A stretch of DNA of 64,000 nucleotides from CADEEN01 sp040384625 (GCA_040384625.1 JAZKIW010000108.1:1-64000), one strand, 5' to 3'; positions 7,554 to 16,132 are shown, numbered from the stretch's first letter. Numbers and translations are program-made. Notes: generated by a model not told the origin, from the sequence alone.

Positions 7554-8537
7554 GTGCCGTCCATGCTGAACCGTCGCTCGACCCTCACCGCCGCCGCGCT
7601 GGCCGCTGCGTTCGCCGTTGCCGGGCCCGCATGGGCTCAGGCCTGGCCGAACAAGCCGATCCGTGCCGTGGTGCCGTTCGCCGCCGGCAGCGCCACCGAC
7701 CAGATCGGCCGCGCCTTCGCCGAGAAGATCCAGGCCACGCTCGGCCAGCCGGTGGTGGTGGACAACAAGCCGGGCGCCAACGGCATGCTCGGCGCCGACA
7801 TCGTGGCCAAGGCGCCGGCCGACGGCTACACGATCCTGATCGGCACCAACAGCACCAACGCGGCGCTGAAGTTCCTGATGAAGAAGCTGCCCTATGACCA
7901 GGACAAGGACTTCGTGCCCGTGGCCTACATCGGCTCGGTGCCACTGATGGTGGCGGTCAACAACGACGTGCCGGCGAAGACGCTGAAGGAACTGGTCGAT
8001 CTGTCGAAGGCCAAGCCGGGCGAGACCAGCGTGGCCTACGCCAGCACCTCGCAGCAGGTGTCGTCCGAAATGCTGGCCAGCATGGCCGGCGTCAAGTTCA
8101 ACATGGTGCCGTATAAGGCTGGCCCGGCGGCGATGACCGACCTGATCGGCGGCCAGGTGATGGTGTTCACCGCCGACTTCGCGGTGACGGTGCCGCAGTA
8201 CAAGGCCGGCAAGATCCGCGGCTTGGCGGTCACCTCCACCAAGCGCGCAGCCGCCGTGCCCGACCTGCCGACGGTGAACGAGGCGCTCGGCATCAAGGAC
8301 TACGAGTTGATCGCCTACTTCGCGGTCTTCGCACCGGCCGGCACGCCGCCCGACGTGATCGCCAAGCTCAACCAGGCCGTCAACGCGGCGGCCTCGAGCA
8401 AGGACATCCAGGACAAGTTCTCCAACAACGGCTTCTCGGTGGAGCCGGGCACGCCCGACGACCTGGCGCGCCGCAACCGCGCCGAGACCGTCAAGTGGGA
8501 GAAGGCGATCCGCGACGCGAAGATCGAGGCGCAGTGA
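7554..8537 (+). CDS. Tripartite tricarboxylate transporter (Bug-type) periplasmic binding protein
   Basis: 327 residues. The GTG at 7554 is preferred because an AAGGAG at 7540-7545 sits eight bases upstream; the ATG at 7563 is the alternative. A Sec signal peptide (LTAAALAAAFAVAGPAWAQ) precedes the Bug core: WPNKPIRAVVPFAAGSATDQ, VVVDNKPGANGMLG, APADGYTILIGTNS and a VPYKAGPAAMTDLIGGQV segment. Bug proteins bind carboxylates or amides in the periplasm and deliver them to TctAB permeases. No permease genes are adjacent, which is usual for this greatly expanded family in Burkholderiales, so the ligand is unknown. Confidence 0.9.
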   Translation: MPSMLNRRSTLTAAALAAAFAVAGPAWAQAWPNKPIRAVVPFAAGSATDQIGRAFAEKIQATLGQPVVVDNKPGANGMLGADIVAKAPADGYTILIGTNSTNAALKFLMKKLPYDQDKDFVPVAYIGSVPLMVAVNNDVPAKTLKELVDLSKAKPGETSVAYASTSQQVSSEMLASMAGVKFNMVPYKAGPAAMTDLIGGQVMVFTADFAVTVPQYKAGKIRGLAVTSTKRAAAVPDLPTVNEALGIKDYELIAYFAVFAPAGTPPDVIAKLNQAVNAAASSKDIQDKFSNNGFSVEPGTPDDLARRNRAETVKWEKAIRDAKIEAQ

Positions 8538-8538
8538 C

Positions 8539-9288
8539 TCAGCCGGCCTGGCTGGCGAGCCAGGCTTCGAGCGTGATGCGACCGATACGCGCCTGCGGCC
8601 CGGCGGTCAATGAGCGCTCAGACAGGCGCGCGCCAAAGTAGGGCGCTTCCGCGTCGGTGATCACCTCGCGCGGGTCATTGCGCGCGTGCAGCACGCCACG
8701 GATCAGTTCGTCGAGCGGCAGCGCCTGCTGACCGCCCACCTCGCAAGTTCCGTTCAGCGGCGCCTGGGTCGCCACGTCGGCCAGGGCCGCCGCCACGTCG
8801 GCCGCAGCCACCGGTTGCAGGAGTGCCGACGACAGGTGCACCGCCAGGCCCTGCGTGCCGGCCTGCGCGATCGACTTCATGAACTCGAAGAATTGCGTCG
8901 CGCGCACGATGGTGTAGGGCACAGGGCCGGCCTGGATCAGCGACTCCTGCGCCACCTTGGCGCGCAGGTAGCCGCTGGCGGGCAGCCGCTCGGCGCCGAC
9001 GACCGACAGAGCTACGTGGTGGCGCACACCGGCCTCCGCCTCGGCCTTCAGCAGGTTGCGCGTGGAGGCTTTGAAGAAGCTCATCACCGCCTCGTCGCCG
9101 AATGAGGGCGAATTGGTGACATCGACGACCACGTCCGCGCCGTGCAGGGCCTGGGCCAGGCCAAGCCCGCTGACAGAGTCGACGCCGGTCGACGGCGACG
9201 CGGGCGTGACGCCGTGGCCGGCCTGCCGCAGCAGCGCCGCCAGCTGCTTGCCGATGAGGCCGCTGCCGCCGATGATCACGATGTTCAT
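8539..9288 (-). CDS. NmrA/SDR-like NAD(P)-binding protein, partner gene of the ECF41 sigma factor
   Basis: 249 residues from the ATG at 9288, preceded by a GAGGA ribosome-binding site. The N-terminus MNIVIIGGSGLIGKQLAALL is an atypical SDR/NmrA Rossmann motif (GGSGLIG), and HHVALSVVGAERLPASGY followed by IVRATQFFEF resembles NmrA-like epimerase or quinone-reductase relatives. The catalytic Tyr-X3-Lys (YLRAK) is present. It lies 25 bases downstream of the sigma-factor gene. ECF41 sigma factors are characteristically encoded next to a carboxymuconolactone decarboxylase, oxidoreductase or epimerase, so this is the expected partner and probable target. Confidence 0.8.
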   Translation of the reverse strand: MNIVIIGGSGLIGKQLAALLRQAGHGVTPASPSTGVDSVSGLGLAQALHGADVVVDVTNSPSFGDEAVMSFFKASTRNLLKAEAEAGVRHHVALSVVGAERLPASGYLRAKVAQESLIQAGPVPYTIVRATQFFEFMKSIAQAGTQGLAVHLSSALLQPVAAADVAAALADVATQAPLNGTCEVGGQQALPLDELIRGVLHARNDPREVITDAEAPYFGARLSERSLTAGPQARIGRITLEAWLASQAG

Positions 9289-9313
9289 GAGATGTCCTCG
9301 AGTGGTTGGGGGT

Positions 9314-10216
9314 TCACTCAAGACGATCGGGATGGGTCGCTTGTGACAGTGCTGTCAGGATGCGCGCCAGCTTGTCCGGGTTGCGCTGGGCGTGGATCCG
9401 CACGATGTGCTCGCCGTCGGTCTCGAACGACTGCGCCGACTCCAGCACGCCGTCAATGAAGCGCAGCAGGCCCCACTGGCCGTTTAGCAGCACGGGCTCG
9501 AAGCGCACCGCGTCGCCGTGCTTGAGCTTGGTCGCAAGGTAGAGCTGCGCGATGCGCTGCGCGCCCTGCAGCGGCACACCGAAGCTGGGCACCTTGCCGC
9601 CGCCGTCGCCGATCAGCTGCGCGTCCTCGGCCAGCATCAACTTCAAGGCAGCGAACTCGCCGCGCACGGCGGCGTCGGCAAAGCTGCGCAACAGTCGCAA
9701 TTGCGCTTCGCGCGGCACGCTGTAGCGCGGCCGCGCGTCCTTCAGCTGCGCCTTGGCGCGGTGCACCAGCTGACGGCAGGCGGCCTCGCTCTTGCCGAGC
9801 GCCTGGGCCACCTCGTCGTAGTCGGCGTCGAACACCTCGCGCAGCAGGAAGGCCGCGCGTGCTTCGGGCGCCAGGCGTTCCAAGAGCGCGAGGAAGGCGA
9901 AGGACACGTCGTCGGCGCGTTCGACCATCTGCTCCGGCGTCGCCTGCGAGTCCGACATCACCGGCTCCGGCAGCCAGGTGCCGACGTAGTGCTCGCGCTG
10001 CACCTTGGCGCTGCGCAGTCGGTCGATCGCCAGGCGAGTGGTGACCGACACCAGCCAGGCCTCGCTGTTGTCCACCTGCGCCTTGTCGGCCTCGTGCCAG
10101 CGCAGCCAGGCGTCCTGCACGACTTCTTCGGCCTCGGCCGAGGAGCCAAGCATCCGGTAGCCGATGGCCTGCAGGCGGGGGCGCAGGCGCTGGAAAGGTC
10201 CGAGGTCTTCGTTCAT
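9314..10216 (-). CDS. ECF41-type extracytoplasmic-function RNA polymerase sigma factor
   Basis: 300 residues from the ATG at 10216. Residues about 5-165 are sigma region 2 (FQRLRPRLQAIGYRMLGSSA, WLVSVTTRLAIDRLRSAK) and region 4 (LAPEARAAFLLREVFDADY). Three ECF41 hallmarks are visible: WLPEP in the linker (residues 81-85), DGGGK (204-208) in the C-terminal SnoaL-like domain, and NPDKL (279-283). In ECF41 the C-terminal extension modulates activity in place of a separate anti-sigma factor. The gene is followed by the NmrA-like gene, presumably co-transcribed. ECF41 promoters usually carry a TGTCACA -35; I could not place a convincing one upstream here. Confidence 0.88.
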   Translation of the reverse strand: MNEDLGPFQRLRPRLQAIGYRMLGSSAEAEEVVQDAWLRWHEADKAQVDNSEAWLVSVTTRLAIDRLRSAKVQREHYVGTWLPEPVMSDSQATPEQMVERADDVSFAFLALLERLAPEARAAFLLREVFDADYDEVAQALGKSEAACRQLVHRAKAQLKDARPRYSVPREAQLRLLRSFADAAVRGEFAALKLMLAEDAQLIGDGGGKVPSFGVPLQGAQRIAQLYLATKLKHGDAVRFEPVLLNGQWGLLRFIDGVLESAQSFETDGEHIVRIHAQRNPDKLARILTALSQATHPDRLE

Positions 10217-10281
10217 GAGCACCAGACGTTCGAGGTCACCGGTTTGTGACCCCGCGCGCTGCGCGACCCGTCGCGGCTCGG

Positions 10282-11271
10282 TCAGCGCCCCCAGCGCAGC
10301 GCCGCCGTGTGCACGGGCGCGTCCCACAGCGCGAGGGCAGCGTCGTCGAGCGCGCTGACGGTGATCGAGCAGCCCGCCATCTCCAGCGAGGTGACGAAGG
10401 GCCCGGTCAGGTGGCGCACGACCTTGATGCCGGCGCTGGCCAGCACCTTGTGCGCCGCGTGGACCATCAGGTACAGCTCGAGCAGCGGTGTGCTGCCGAA
10501 GCCGTTGACGAGCAGGAGCACCTCGCGGCCGGGCTTGAGCGACAGGTCCTTCAGGATCGCGCCGGTCAACTCAGCGGCGATGTCGTCGGCCGAGCCGAGC
10601 CTCACGCGGCGCCGGCCGGGCTCCCCGTGAATGCCGACGCCCATCTCCATCTCGTCGGCACCGATCTGGAAGGTCGGCTTGCCGGCGGCCGGCACCGTGC
10701 ACGAGGTCAAGGCCACGCCCATCGACGCGGTGGCGCCGTTGACTGCGTCGCCCAGCGTCTTGAGTGCCGCCAGTTTGTCGCCGCGCTCGGCCGCGGCGCC
10801 GACGATCTTCTCGACGATCAGGGTTCCGGCCACGCCGCGCCGCCCGGTGGTGTAGGTCGAGTTCTCGACCGCGACGTCGTCGTTGACGATCACGGTTGCG
10901 TTCTCGCGATCCAGCATCTCGGCGGCCATCTGAAAGTTCATCATGTCGCCGCTGTAGTTCTTGACGATGAACAGCACCCCTGCGCCGCCGTCGACCGCCT
11001 GCGCCGCGGCCAGCATCTGGTTCGGTGTCGGCGAAGTGAAGACCTGGCCTGGACAGGCCGCGTCGAGCATGCCGTGGCCGACGAAGCCGGCGTGCAGGGG
11101 TTCGTGGCCCGAGCCGCCGCCCGAGATCAGCGCCACCTTGCCGGGTTTGACGTCCCGACGGCGCACGAAGTGGCGTTCGGCGCCGAGGGTGACGATGTCG
11201 GCATGCGCAGTGGCAAACCCGTCCAAGCTCTCGGACAGAACGCTGTCGACGTCGTTGATGAGTTTCTTCAT
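10282..11271 (-). CDS. dhaK: Dihydroxyacetone kinase-type subunit DhaK
   Basis: 329 residues. Conserved blocks include ISGGGSGHEPLHAGFVGHGM, the KNYSGD loop, and MEMGVGIHGEPG, whose His215 is the residue that forms the covalent hemiaminal with dihydroxyacetone in E. coli DhaK (His218). It is the substrate-binding subunit that pairs with DhaL. No dhaM-type PTS subunit is encoded near, so phosphate is likely drawn from ATP by DhaL or from another donor. It is the last gene of a minus-strand importer operon and lies ten bases after dhaL. Related two-subunit kinases act on dihydroxyacetone, erythrulose or other short ketoses; the exact substrate here is not predictable. Confidence 0.9.
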   Translation of the reverse strand: MKKLINDVDSVLSESLDGFATAHADIVTLGAERHFVRRRDVKPGKVALISGGGSGHEPLHAGFVGHGMLDAACPGQVFTSPTPNQMLAAAQAVDGGAGVLFIVKNYSGDMMNFQMAAEMLDRENATVIVNDDVAVENSTYTTGRRGVAGTLIVEKIVGAAAERGDKLAALKTLGDAVNGATASMGVALTSCTVPAAGKPTFQIGADEMEMGVGIHGEPGRRRVRLGSADDIAAELTGAILKDLSLKPGREVLLLVNGFGSTPLLELYLMVHAAHKVLASAGIKVVRHLTGPFVTSLEMAGCSITVSALDDAALALWDAPVHTAALRWGR

Positions 11272-11281
11272 CTTGTCTCCT

Positions 11282-11869
11282 TCAAATCGTGTCGCAGACA
11301 GCGTCGATGATCAATGCCATCGAGCGCGAGCCGGGGTCGACATGGCCGAGCGCGCGGTCGCCGAGGAAGGACGCGCGGCCCTTGATCGCAGCCATCTGCG
11401 CCGTCGCCGCAGCGCTGTCGTGGGCGCACTGGCGCACGCGCGCGACCAGGTCGTCCCCGCCCGCGGCCAGGACCTTCTGTACCGGATCGAGCACGTCGAG
11501 CAGGGTCTTCTGGCCCACTTCGACCTTGCCAAGGCGGCTCAGCGCCGCGATGCCGGCCGCCAACGCACGGGCCACGTCTGCCGCCTGCGGCGCGGGCGGC
11601 AGCTCCTTGCCCAGCGTCACCATCAGGGTGCCGAAGACCGGGCCCGACGAGCCGCCGACGGTCGACATGCAGGTCATCCCCATCGTTTTCAGCGCCTCGT
11701 TCAGCGACATGCCCGTCAGCTCGCCGAGTTTGGCCTGGATGGCTTGCGCCCCACGCTTCATGTTCAGGCCGTGGTCGCCATCGCCGATCGCCGCGTCGAG
11801 GTCGGTCAGTTCCTCGACGTGGTCGACCAGCACCTGGGTGCAGGCCTGGATGGTGTGCTTCAGGTTCAT
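11282..11869 (-). CDS. dhaL: Dihydroxyacetone kinase-type subunit DhaL
   Basis: 195 residues from the ATG at 11869, whose ATGA overlaps the stop of the upstream ABC ATPase gene. The AIGDGDHGLNMKRG block provides the aspartates (about D30 and D32) that hold nucleotide-bound magnesium; GMTCMSTVGGSSGPVFGT and the C-terminal DPGSRSM helix-cap also match DhaL. DhaL carries the adenine nucleotide and passes phosphate to the substrate bound to DhaK. Placement between the importer ATPase and dhaK couples transport to phosphorylation. Confidence 0.9.
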   Translation of the reverse strand: MNLKHTIQACTQVLVDHVEELTDLDAAIGDGDHGLNMKRGAQAIQAKLGELTGMSLNEALKTMGMTCMSTVGGSSGPVFGTLMVTLGKELPPAPQAADVARALAAGIAALSRLGKVEVGQKTLLDVLDPVQKVLAAGGDDLVARVRQCAHDSAAATAQMAAIKGRASFLGDRALGHVDPGSRSMALIIDAVCDTI

Positions 11870-12900
11870 CGAGGCGCTCCGGGAATGCGCTGGCCATGCG
11901 CGTCGAAGAACAGCGGCGCGGTGAATTCGACCGACACCGCGCGGCCGGGCTCCAGGCCGCCGATGTCGTGGCACAGCGTGATGAGTTCGGTGTCGCCAAG
12001 CGCCACATGCACATGCTTTTGGTCGCCCAGGTGCTCGATGCGGCGCACCAGCGCCTTGACATGGCCGCTGTCGTGGCCGTTGGCCAGCGACACGCGGGTG
12101 GCGTCGGGCCGCACACCGACGGTGGCCGCGGCCGACGGCACGTCCAGGTTGCCGATGAGCGACCGCGGCAACAGGTTGATGCGCGGCGAACCCAGGCGCG
12201 CGGCGACATAGCTGCTCGCCGGTTCACGGTATATCTGCTGCGGCGTGCCCACCTGCACCAGCGCGCCGTGATCAAGCACGCCGATGCGATCGGCCAGGGT
12301 CATCGCCTCGGTCTGGTCGTGGGTGACGTAGAGCATCGTCGCGCCCAGGTCCTGCTGGATGCGCTTCAACTCCAGGCGCAGGTCGTTGCGCAGCTTGGCG
12401 TCCAGCGACGACAGGGGCTCGTCCATCAGCGTGACCGCCGGCTCGCGCACCAGCGCGCGGCCGATCGCCACGCGCTGCATCTGGCCGCCTGAGAGCTTGG
12501 TCGCGGGGTTGTTCAACTTGTCCTCGATGCGCAGCAGGCGCGCGACCTCGGTCACCTTGCGCTTCACTTCGGCCTCGGGCGTGCGCCGCATCGGGGAGCG
12601 CAGCGGAAAGGCCAGGTTGTCGAACACGCTGAGGTGCGGATAGAGCGAATACTGCTGGAAGACGAAGGTCACGTCGCGCAATGCCGGCGCGGTGCGCGTG
12701 ACGTCGAAGCCTCCGATGTGCACCTGGCCGGCGTCGGGCGTCTCCAGCCCGGCCACCAGGCGCAGCGTCGTGGTCTTGCCGGCGCCGCTGGGCCCGAGCA
12801 GCACGATGAACTCGCCGCTCGCCACCTCGAGGTTTAGCTCCCTCACGGCGCTCACGTCACCGAAGCGCTTGACGAGTCCGCGCAGCGCCAGTTCAGCCAT
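11866..12900 (-). CDS. ABC-transporter ATP-binding protein (MalK/UgpC-like), second ATPase of the polyol importer
   Basis: 344 residues from the ATG at 12900. Walker A LLGPSGAGKTTTLRLVAG, Q-loop FQQYSLYPHLSVFDNLAFPL, signature KLSGGQMQRVAIGRALV, Walker B VTLMDEP and an H-loop (VTHDQTEAM) are all intact. A C-terminal TOBE-like domain (LIGNLDVPSAAATVGVRPDA) is present, as in carbohydrate importer ATPases. It follows a different ATPase in the same operon (eight-base overlap), so the transporter probably has a heterodimeric motor, as known for other sugar/polyol importers that encode two ATPases. The two copies share the MalK layout but differ in many residues. Confidence 0.9.
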   Translation of the reverse strand: MAELALRGLVKRFGDVSAVRELNLEVASGEFIVLLGPSGAGKTTTLRLVAGLETPDAGQVHIGGFDVTRTAPALRDVTFVFQQYSLYPHLSVFDNLAFPLRSPMRRTPEAEVKRKVTEVARLLRIEDKLNNPATKLSGGQMQRVAIGRALVREPAVTLMDEPLSSLDAKLRNDLRLELKRIQQDLGATMLYVTHDQTEAMTLADRIGVLDHGALVQVGTPQQIYREPASSYVAARLGSPRINLLPRSLIGNLDVPSAAATVGVRPDATRVSLANGHDSGHVKALVRRIEHLGDQKHVHVALGDTELITLCHDIGGLEPGRAVSVEFTAPLFFDAHGQRIPGAPR

Positions 12901-14035
12901 GGGCGCCTCCGGGATTGGCCACCACCGCGTGCGAGCCGCGGCGTGTCGAGACCGCCTCGTGCCGCGCGGTGCGCAGCGCGCGTCCGCTGGCCTGGTCGAA
13001 CAGCGACACCTGTGCCGCGTCGAAGGCCAGACCGATGTGGTCGCCGCGCTGCACCGGCAGCCCGACATCCACCTTGGCGCGCAGCGTGGCGCCTTGTGCG
13101 GTCGTGCAGGTGACCACCTGACTGGTGCCGAGGTACTCGGTGCCCAGCACCTCGGCGCGAAGCGCCGAAGCCGGTGCCAGGCGTACATGCTCGGGGCGCA
13201 CGCCGAACAGCAACTTGTCGCCGCCGTCCTCGCGCAGCGCAGGCACCGGCAGCACGGCCCCGCCGATGCGGACCTGGTCGGCCCCTGCGGCATAACCGCC
13301 CTCGAACGGCAGGAAGTTCATGGCAGGCGAGCCGATGAAATCGGCGACGAACACGCTGGCCGGCCGGTCGTACACGTCCTGCGGCGCACCGAGCTGCTCG
13401 ATCACGCCCTGGTTCATGATCGCGATGGTGTCGGCCATCGCCATCGCTTCGAGCTGGTCGTGCGTGACGTAGACGGTGGTCGCCTTGAGGCGGTCATGCA
13501 GCGCACGCAGTTCCTGGCACATCAGCTCGCGGAACTCGGAGTCCAGCGCGCCGAGCGGCTCGTCCATCAGGAAGGCCAGCGGCTGCCGCACGATCGCACG
13601 GCCGAGCGCGACGCGCTGGCGGTCGCCGCTCGACAGTCCCGACACCGGCTTGTCGATCAGGTGCTCGATGCGCAGCACGCGCGCCGCCTCGGCCACCCGG
13701 GTGTCGATCTCGGCCCGCGGCATGCCTTGCGAGAGCAGCGGGAAAGCGATGTTGCGGCGCACGTTCATGTGCGGGTACAGGGCGAAGAGCTGGAACACGA
13801 AGGCGATGTCGCGGTGCGAGGCTCGCTTGAAGCTCACGTCTTCGTCGCCGAGGAAGATCTGCCCCGAAGTCGGCAACTCCAGACCGGCGATCATGCGCAG
13901 CGTCGTCGTCTTGCCGCAGCCCGAAGGCCCGAGCAGGCAGAAGAACTCACCGTCGCGCACGGTGAACGTCGAGTCCTTCACCGCGGTGAAGTCGGCGAAG
14001 GCCTTGTGCAGGTTCTGGACGCGAATCTCGGCCAC
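12893..14035 (-). CDS. ABC-transporter ATP-binding protein with degenerate signature motif, first ATPase of the polyol importer
   Basis: About 380 residues from the GTG at 14035, two bases after the stop of the small membrane-protein gene. Walker A CLLGPSGCGKTTTLRM, Q-loop FVFQLFALYPHM, Walker B LAFLMDEPLGALDSEF and the H-loop (VTHDQLEAMAM) are intact. The ABC signature reads LSSGDRQRVALGRA where LSGGQxQRVAxARA is usual, so one composite ATP site in a heterodimer with the second ATPase may be less active. A TOBE-like C-terminal domain follows (FGVRPEHVRLAPASALRAEV). It probably pairs with the ATPase at 11866-12900 on the permeases at 14223-16132. Confidence 0.9.
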   Translation of the reverse strand: MAEIRVQNLHKAFADFTAVKDSTFTVRDGEFFCLLGPSGCGKTTTLRMIAGLELPTSGQIFLGDEDVSFKRASHRDIAFVFQLFALYPHMNVRRNIAFPLLSQGMPRAEIDTRVAEAARVLRIEHLIDKPVSGLSSGDRQRVALGRAIVRQPLAFLMDEPLGALDSEFRELMCQELRALHDRLKATTVYVTHDQLEAMAMADTIAIMNQGVIEQLGAPQDVYDRPASVFVADFIGSPAMNFLPFEGGYAAGADQVRIGGAVLPVPALREDGGDKLLFGVRPEHVRLAPASALRAEVLGTEYLGTSQVVTCTTAQGATLRAKVDVGLPVQRGDHIGLAFDAAQVSLFDQASGRALRTARHEAVSTRRGSHAVVANPGGAHG

Positions 14036-14037
14036 GG

Positions 14038-14226
14038 CTAGCTCGGAAACTTGGAGACGACGGTGAACATAGCCACGCCGGCCAGCGTCACGACGAAGGA
14101 CCAGGTGAAGAGCGCCAGCGCGAAGGGCTGCAACATCATGGCAATGCCGAGTGCGATGACGATGCAGGCCACCATCTCCATCGGGCCGCGGCGCGCCCAT
14201 TTCGGCCAGCGCTTGGCGAGGCTCAT
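14038..14226 (-). CDS. Small membrane protein encoded within the importer operon
   Basis: 62 residues. The start (ATG at 14226) overlaps the TGA of the upstream permease (ATGA) and the stop lies two bases before the next ATPase start, so it is tightly embedded in the operon. The sequence has a basic N-terminus (RWPKWARRG) and a long hydrophobic stretch that reads as one or two helices (for example MVACIVIALGIAMMLQ and FALALFTWSFVVTLAG). It is not a standard ABC component. Some polyol importers, such as the rhizobial glycerol system, encode a small membrane protein too, but I cannot show homology to that one. A non-coding explanation is unlikely given the two junctions. Confidence 0.6.
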   Translation of the reverse strand: MSLAKRWPKWARRGPMEMVACIVIALGIAMMLQPFALALFTWSFVVTLAGVAMFTVVSKFPS

Positions 14227-15182
14227 TTGCGCACCGCCCCGAAGGTGATGCCGCGCAGCAGGTGCTTGCGCAGCAGCACGGTGAAGACGAGGATCGGGAT
14301 CAGGAACAACATCGTGCCGGCAGCCACCGCTGGCCAGTCCTGCCCGCCTTCGCCGATGATGATCGGGATGAAGGGCGGAGCGGTCTGCGCCTCGCCGCTG
14401 GTGAGCAGCACTGCGAAGGCGTACTCGTTCCAGGCGAAGATCAGGCAGAAGATGGCGGTGGCGACGATGCCGGTGGTGGCCTGCGGCAGCACCACCTTGC
14501 GAAATGCCTGCAGCCGCGTGTAGCCGTCGACCATCGCCGCCTCTTCGTATTCACGCGGGATCTCGTCGATGAAGCCCTTGAGCAGCCACACCGCCAGCGA
14601 GACGTTGACCGCGCTGTAGAGCAGGATCATGCCCAGCTTGGTGTCCGAGAGGCCGAGCTCGCGGTACATCAGGTAGATGGGAATGGCCACCGCGATGGGC
14701 GGCATCATGCGCGTGCTCAGGATGAAGAACATCAGGTCGTCCTTGCCCGGCACCTTGAAGCGCGAGAAGGCGTAAGCCGCCATCACGCCCAGGCCGACCG
14801 ACAGCAGGGTCGAGCCGATGGCGATGATCAGCGAGTTGCCGAAACGCGGCAGGTAGTTTGAGCGGCTCACCACCACCATGCTGTTCTTCCGCGCACTCTC
14901 CTCGCAGGCGTTGGCAGCGGGCGGGAGGCTGGCGATGTATTCCTCGGTCTGCCGTGAACGTGTCGTGAACAGGTTGCAGTAGCCCTCGATCGACGGCGTG
15001 AACACCACCTTGGGCGGATAGCTGATCGAGTCCGGCGGGCTCTTGATGCTGGTGAGCAGAATCCACACCAGCGGCACCAGCGTGATCAGCGCGTAGAGCA
15101 CCACCAGAGTCATCGCCACGCGTTTGGAGGTGGCGGTGGGTTCGACCACCGAGTGGGCGGTGCTGATGCCGATCTTGCTCAT
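14223..15182 (-). CDS. ABC-transporter permease, MalG-like, of the polyol importer
   Basis: 319 residues, six predicted transmembrane helices. The EAA loop is visible as EYEEAAMVDGYTRLQAFRKV, followed by VVLPQATTGIV, as in MalG-type permeases (EAAxxDGA pattern). There is an unusually long periplasmic segment after the first helix (about residues 65-105, with TTRSRQTEEYIASLPPAANA and two Cys-region residues), and the helices after it include GVMAAYAFSRFKVPGKDDL. The start overlaps the end of the partner permease (ATGA at 15179-15182). It forms the inner-membrane channel with the MalF-like partner; cargo is inferred from the dhaKL context. Confidence 0.9.
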   Translation of the reverse strand: MSKIGISTAHSVVEPTATSKRVAMTLVVLYALITLVPLVWILLTSIKSPPDSISYPPKVVFTPSIEGYCNLFTTRSRQTEEYIASLPPAANACEESARKNSMVVVSRSNYLPRFGNSLIIAIGSTLLSVGLGVMAAYAFSRFKVPGKDDLMFFILSTRMMPPIAVAIPIYLMYRELGLSDTKLGMILLYSAVNVSLAVWLLKGFIDEIPREYEEAAMVDGYTRLQAFRKVVLPQATTGIVATAIFCLIFAWNEYAFAVLLTSGEAQTAPPFIPIIIGEGGQDWPAVAAGTMLFLIPILVFTVLLRKHLLRGITFGAVRK

Positions 15183-16132
15183 CGATTCTTCACCGCGTTA
15201 AGCGCCTTGACATAGATGTTCGCCAACCCGAACACCGCGACGAACAGGATGATCGCGAGCGCCGACGAGTAGCCGGTGCGCCACTTCTCGAATGCCTCTC
15301 GCTTCAGGGTGATGGAGACCACCTCGGTCGTCGACCCCGGGCCGCCGTTGGTGAGCAGGTTCACCAGGTCGAACATCTTGAAGTTCTCGATGCCGCGGAA
15401 CAGCACCGCCAGCATCACGAAAGGCAACACCATCGGCAGCGTGATGCTCCAGAACTGGCGCCAGGGGGAGGCGCGGTCGACCTCGGCCGCTTCATAGATG
15501 TAGTCGGGAATGCTGCGCAGGCCGGCCAGGCAGATCAGCATCACGTAGGGCGTCCACATCCAGGTGTCGACGATCACGATCGCCCAAGGCGCGAGCTTTA
15601 CCGAGCCGAGCATCTCGAAGCTCGACGGCGGGATGCCGGTGAAGAAGCTCACGGCGTAGTTGAACAGGCCGATCTGCGGCTGGTAGAGGAAGGCCCAGAA
15701 GTTGCCCACCACGGCGGGGCTGAGCATCATCGGGATCAGGATCAGCGTGGTCCAGAAGCCGTGGCCGCGGAACTTGCGGTCGATCAGGTAGGCCAGGCCG
15801 AAGCCGATCAGGGTCTGCAGCGTGATGGTCCAGAACAGGAAGTGCGCCGTGGCCTGCATCGGGCCCCAGATGTCGGGGTCGGTGAGGATCGACACGTAGT
15901 GGTCGATGCCGATGCCGAGCACCTCTGCGTTGGGCCGATTCGCGCGGAAGTTGGTGAAGGACAGGCGCACCGTCCAGATGAGCGGAAAGATGTTGATCGC
16001 CAGCAGCAGCAGCATCGTCGGCGCGATGAAAAGCCACGCGATCGCGCGGTCCGACAAGCCGCGCATGCGCTGCGCCAGCGGCGGTGGTGTGGCCAGCGCG
16101 GCGCGTTCGGCGACACTCGGGGGTGCGGTCAT
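15179..16132 (-). CDS. ABC-transporter permease, MalF-like, of the polyol importer
   Basis: 317 residues with six predicted helices (first one WLFIAPTMLLLLAINIFPLI). The cytoplasmic EAA loop YIYEAAEVDRASPWRQFWSI and the following TLPMVLPFVMLAV match MalF-type permeases, and TNFRANRPNAE is a periplasmic segment. It is the first permease of the operon, 60 bases downstream of the binding-protein gene; the gap carries a strong hairpin (16149-16182). The two permeases plus two ATPases give the expected MalFGK2-like complex. Confidence 0.92.
   Translation of the reverse strand: MTAPPSVAERAALATPPPLAQRMRGLSDRAIAWLFIAPTMLLLLAINIFPLIWTVRLSFTNFRANRPNAEVLGIGIDHYVSILTDPDIWGPMQATAHFLFWTITLQTLIGFGLAYLIDRKFRGHGFWTTLILIPMMLSPAVVGNFWAFLYQPQIGLFNYAVSFFTGIPPSSFEMLGSVKLAPWAIVIVDTWMWTPYVMLICLAGLRSIPDYIYEAAEVDRASPWRQFWSITLPMVLPFVMLAVLFRGIENFKMFDLVNLLTNGGPGSTTEVVSITLKREAFEKWRTGYSSALAIILFVAVFGLANIYVKALNAVKNR

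Noticed and set aside
5708..7897. 729-residue plus-strand open frame across LysE, the TPR-methyltransferase and the Bug gene
   Set aside because: Low-complexity shadow; it overlaps three recognisable genes and has no conserved motif of its own.
13293..14200. Alternative upstream starts for the two importer ATPases
   Set aside because: The extra residues are Arg/Gly/His-rich and antisense-like; the GTG at 14035 and ATG at 12900 begin the standard ABC fold and fit operon junctions.
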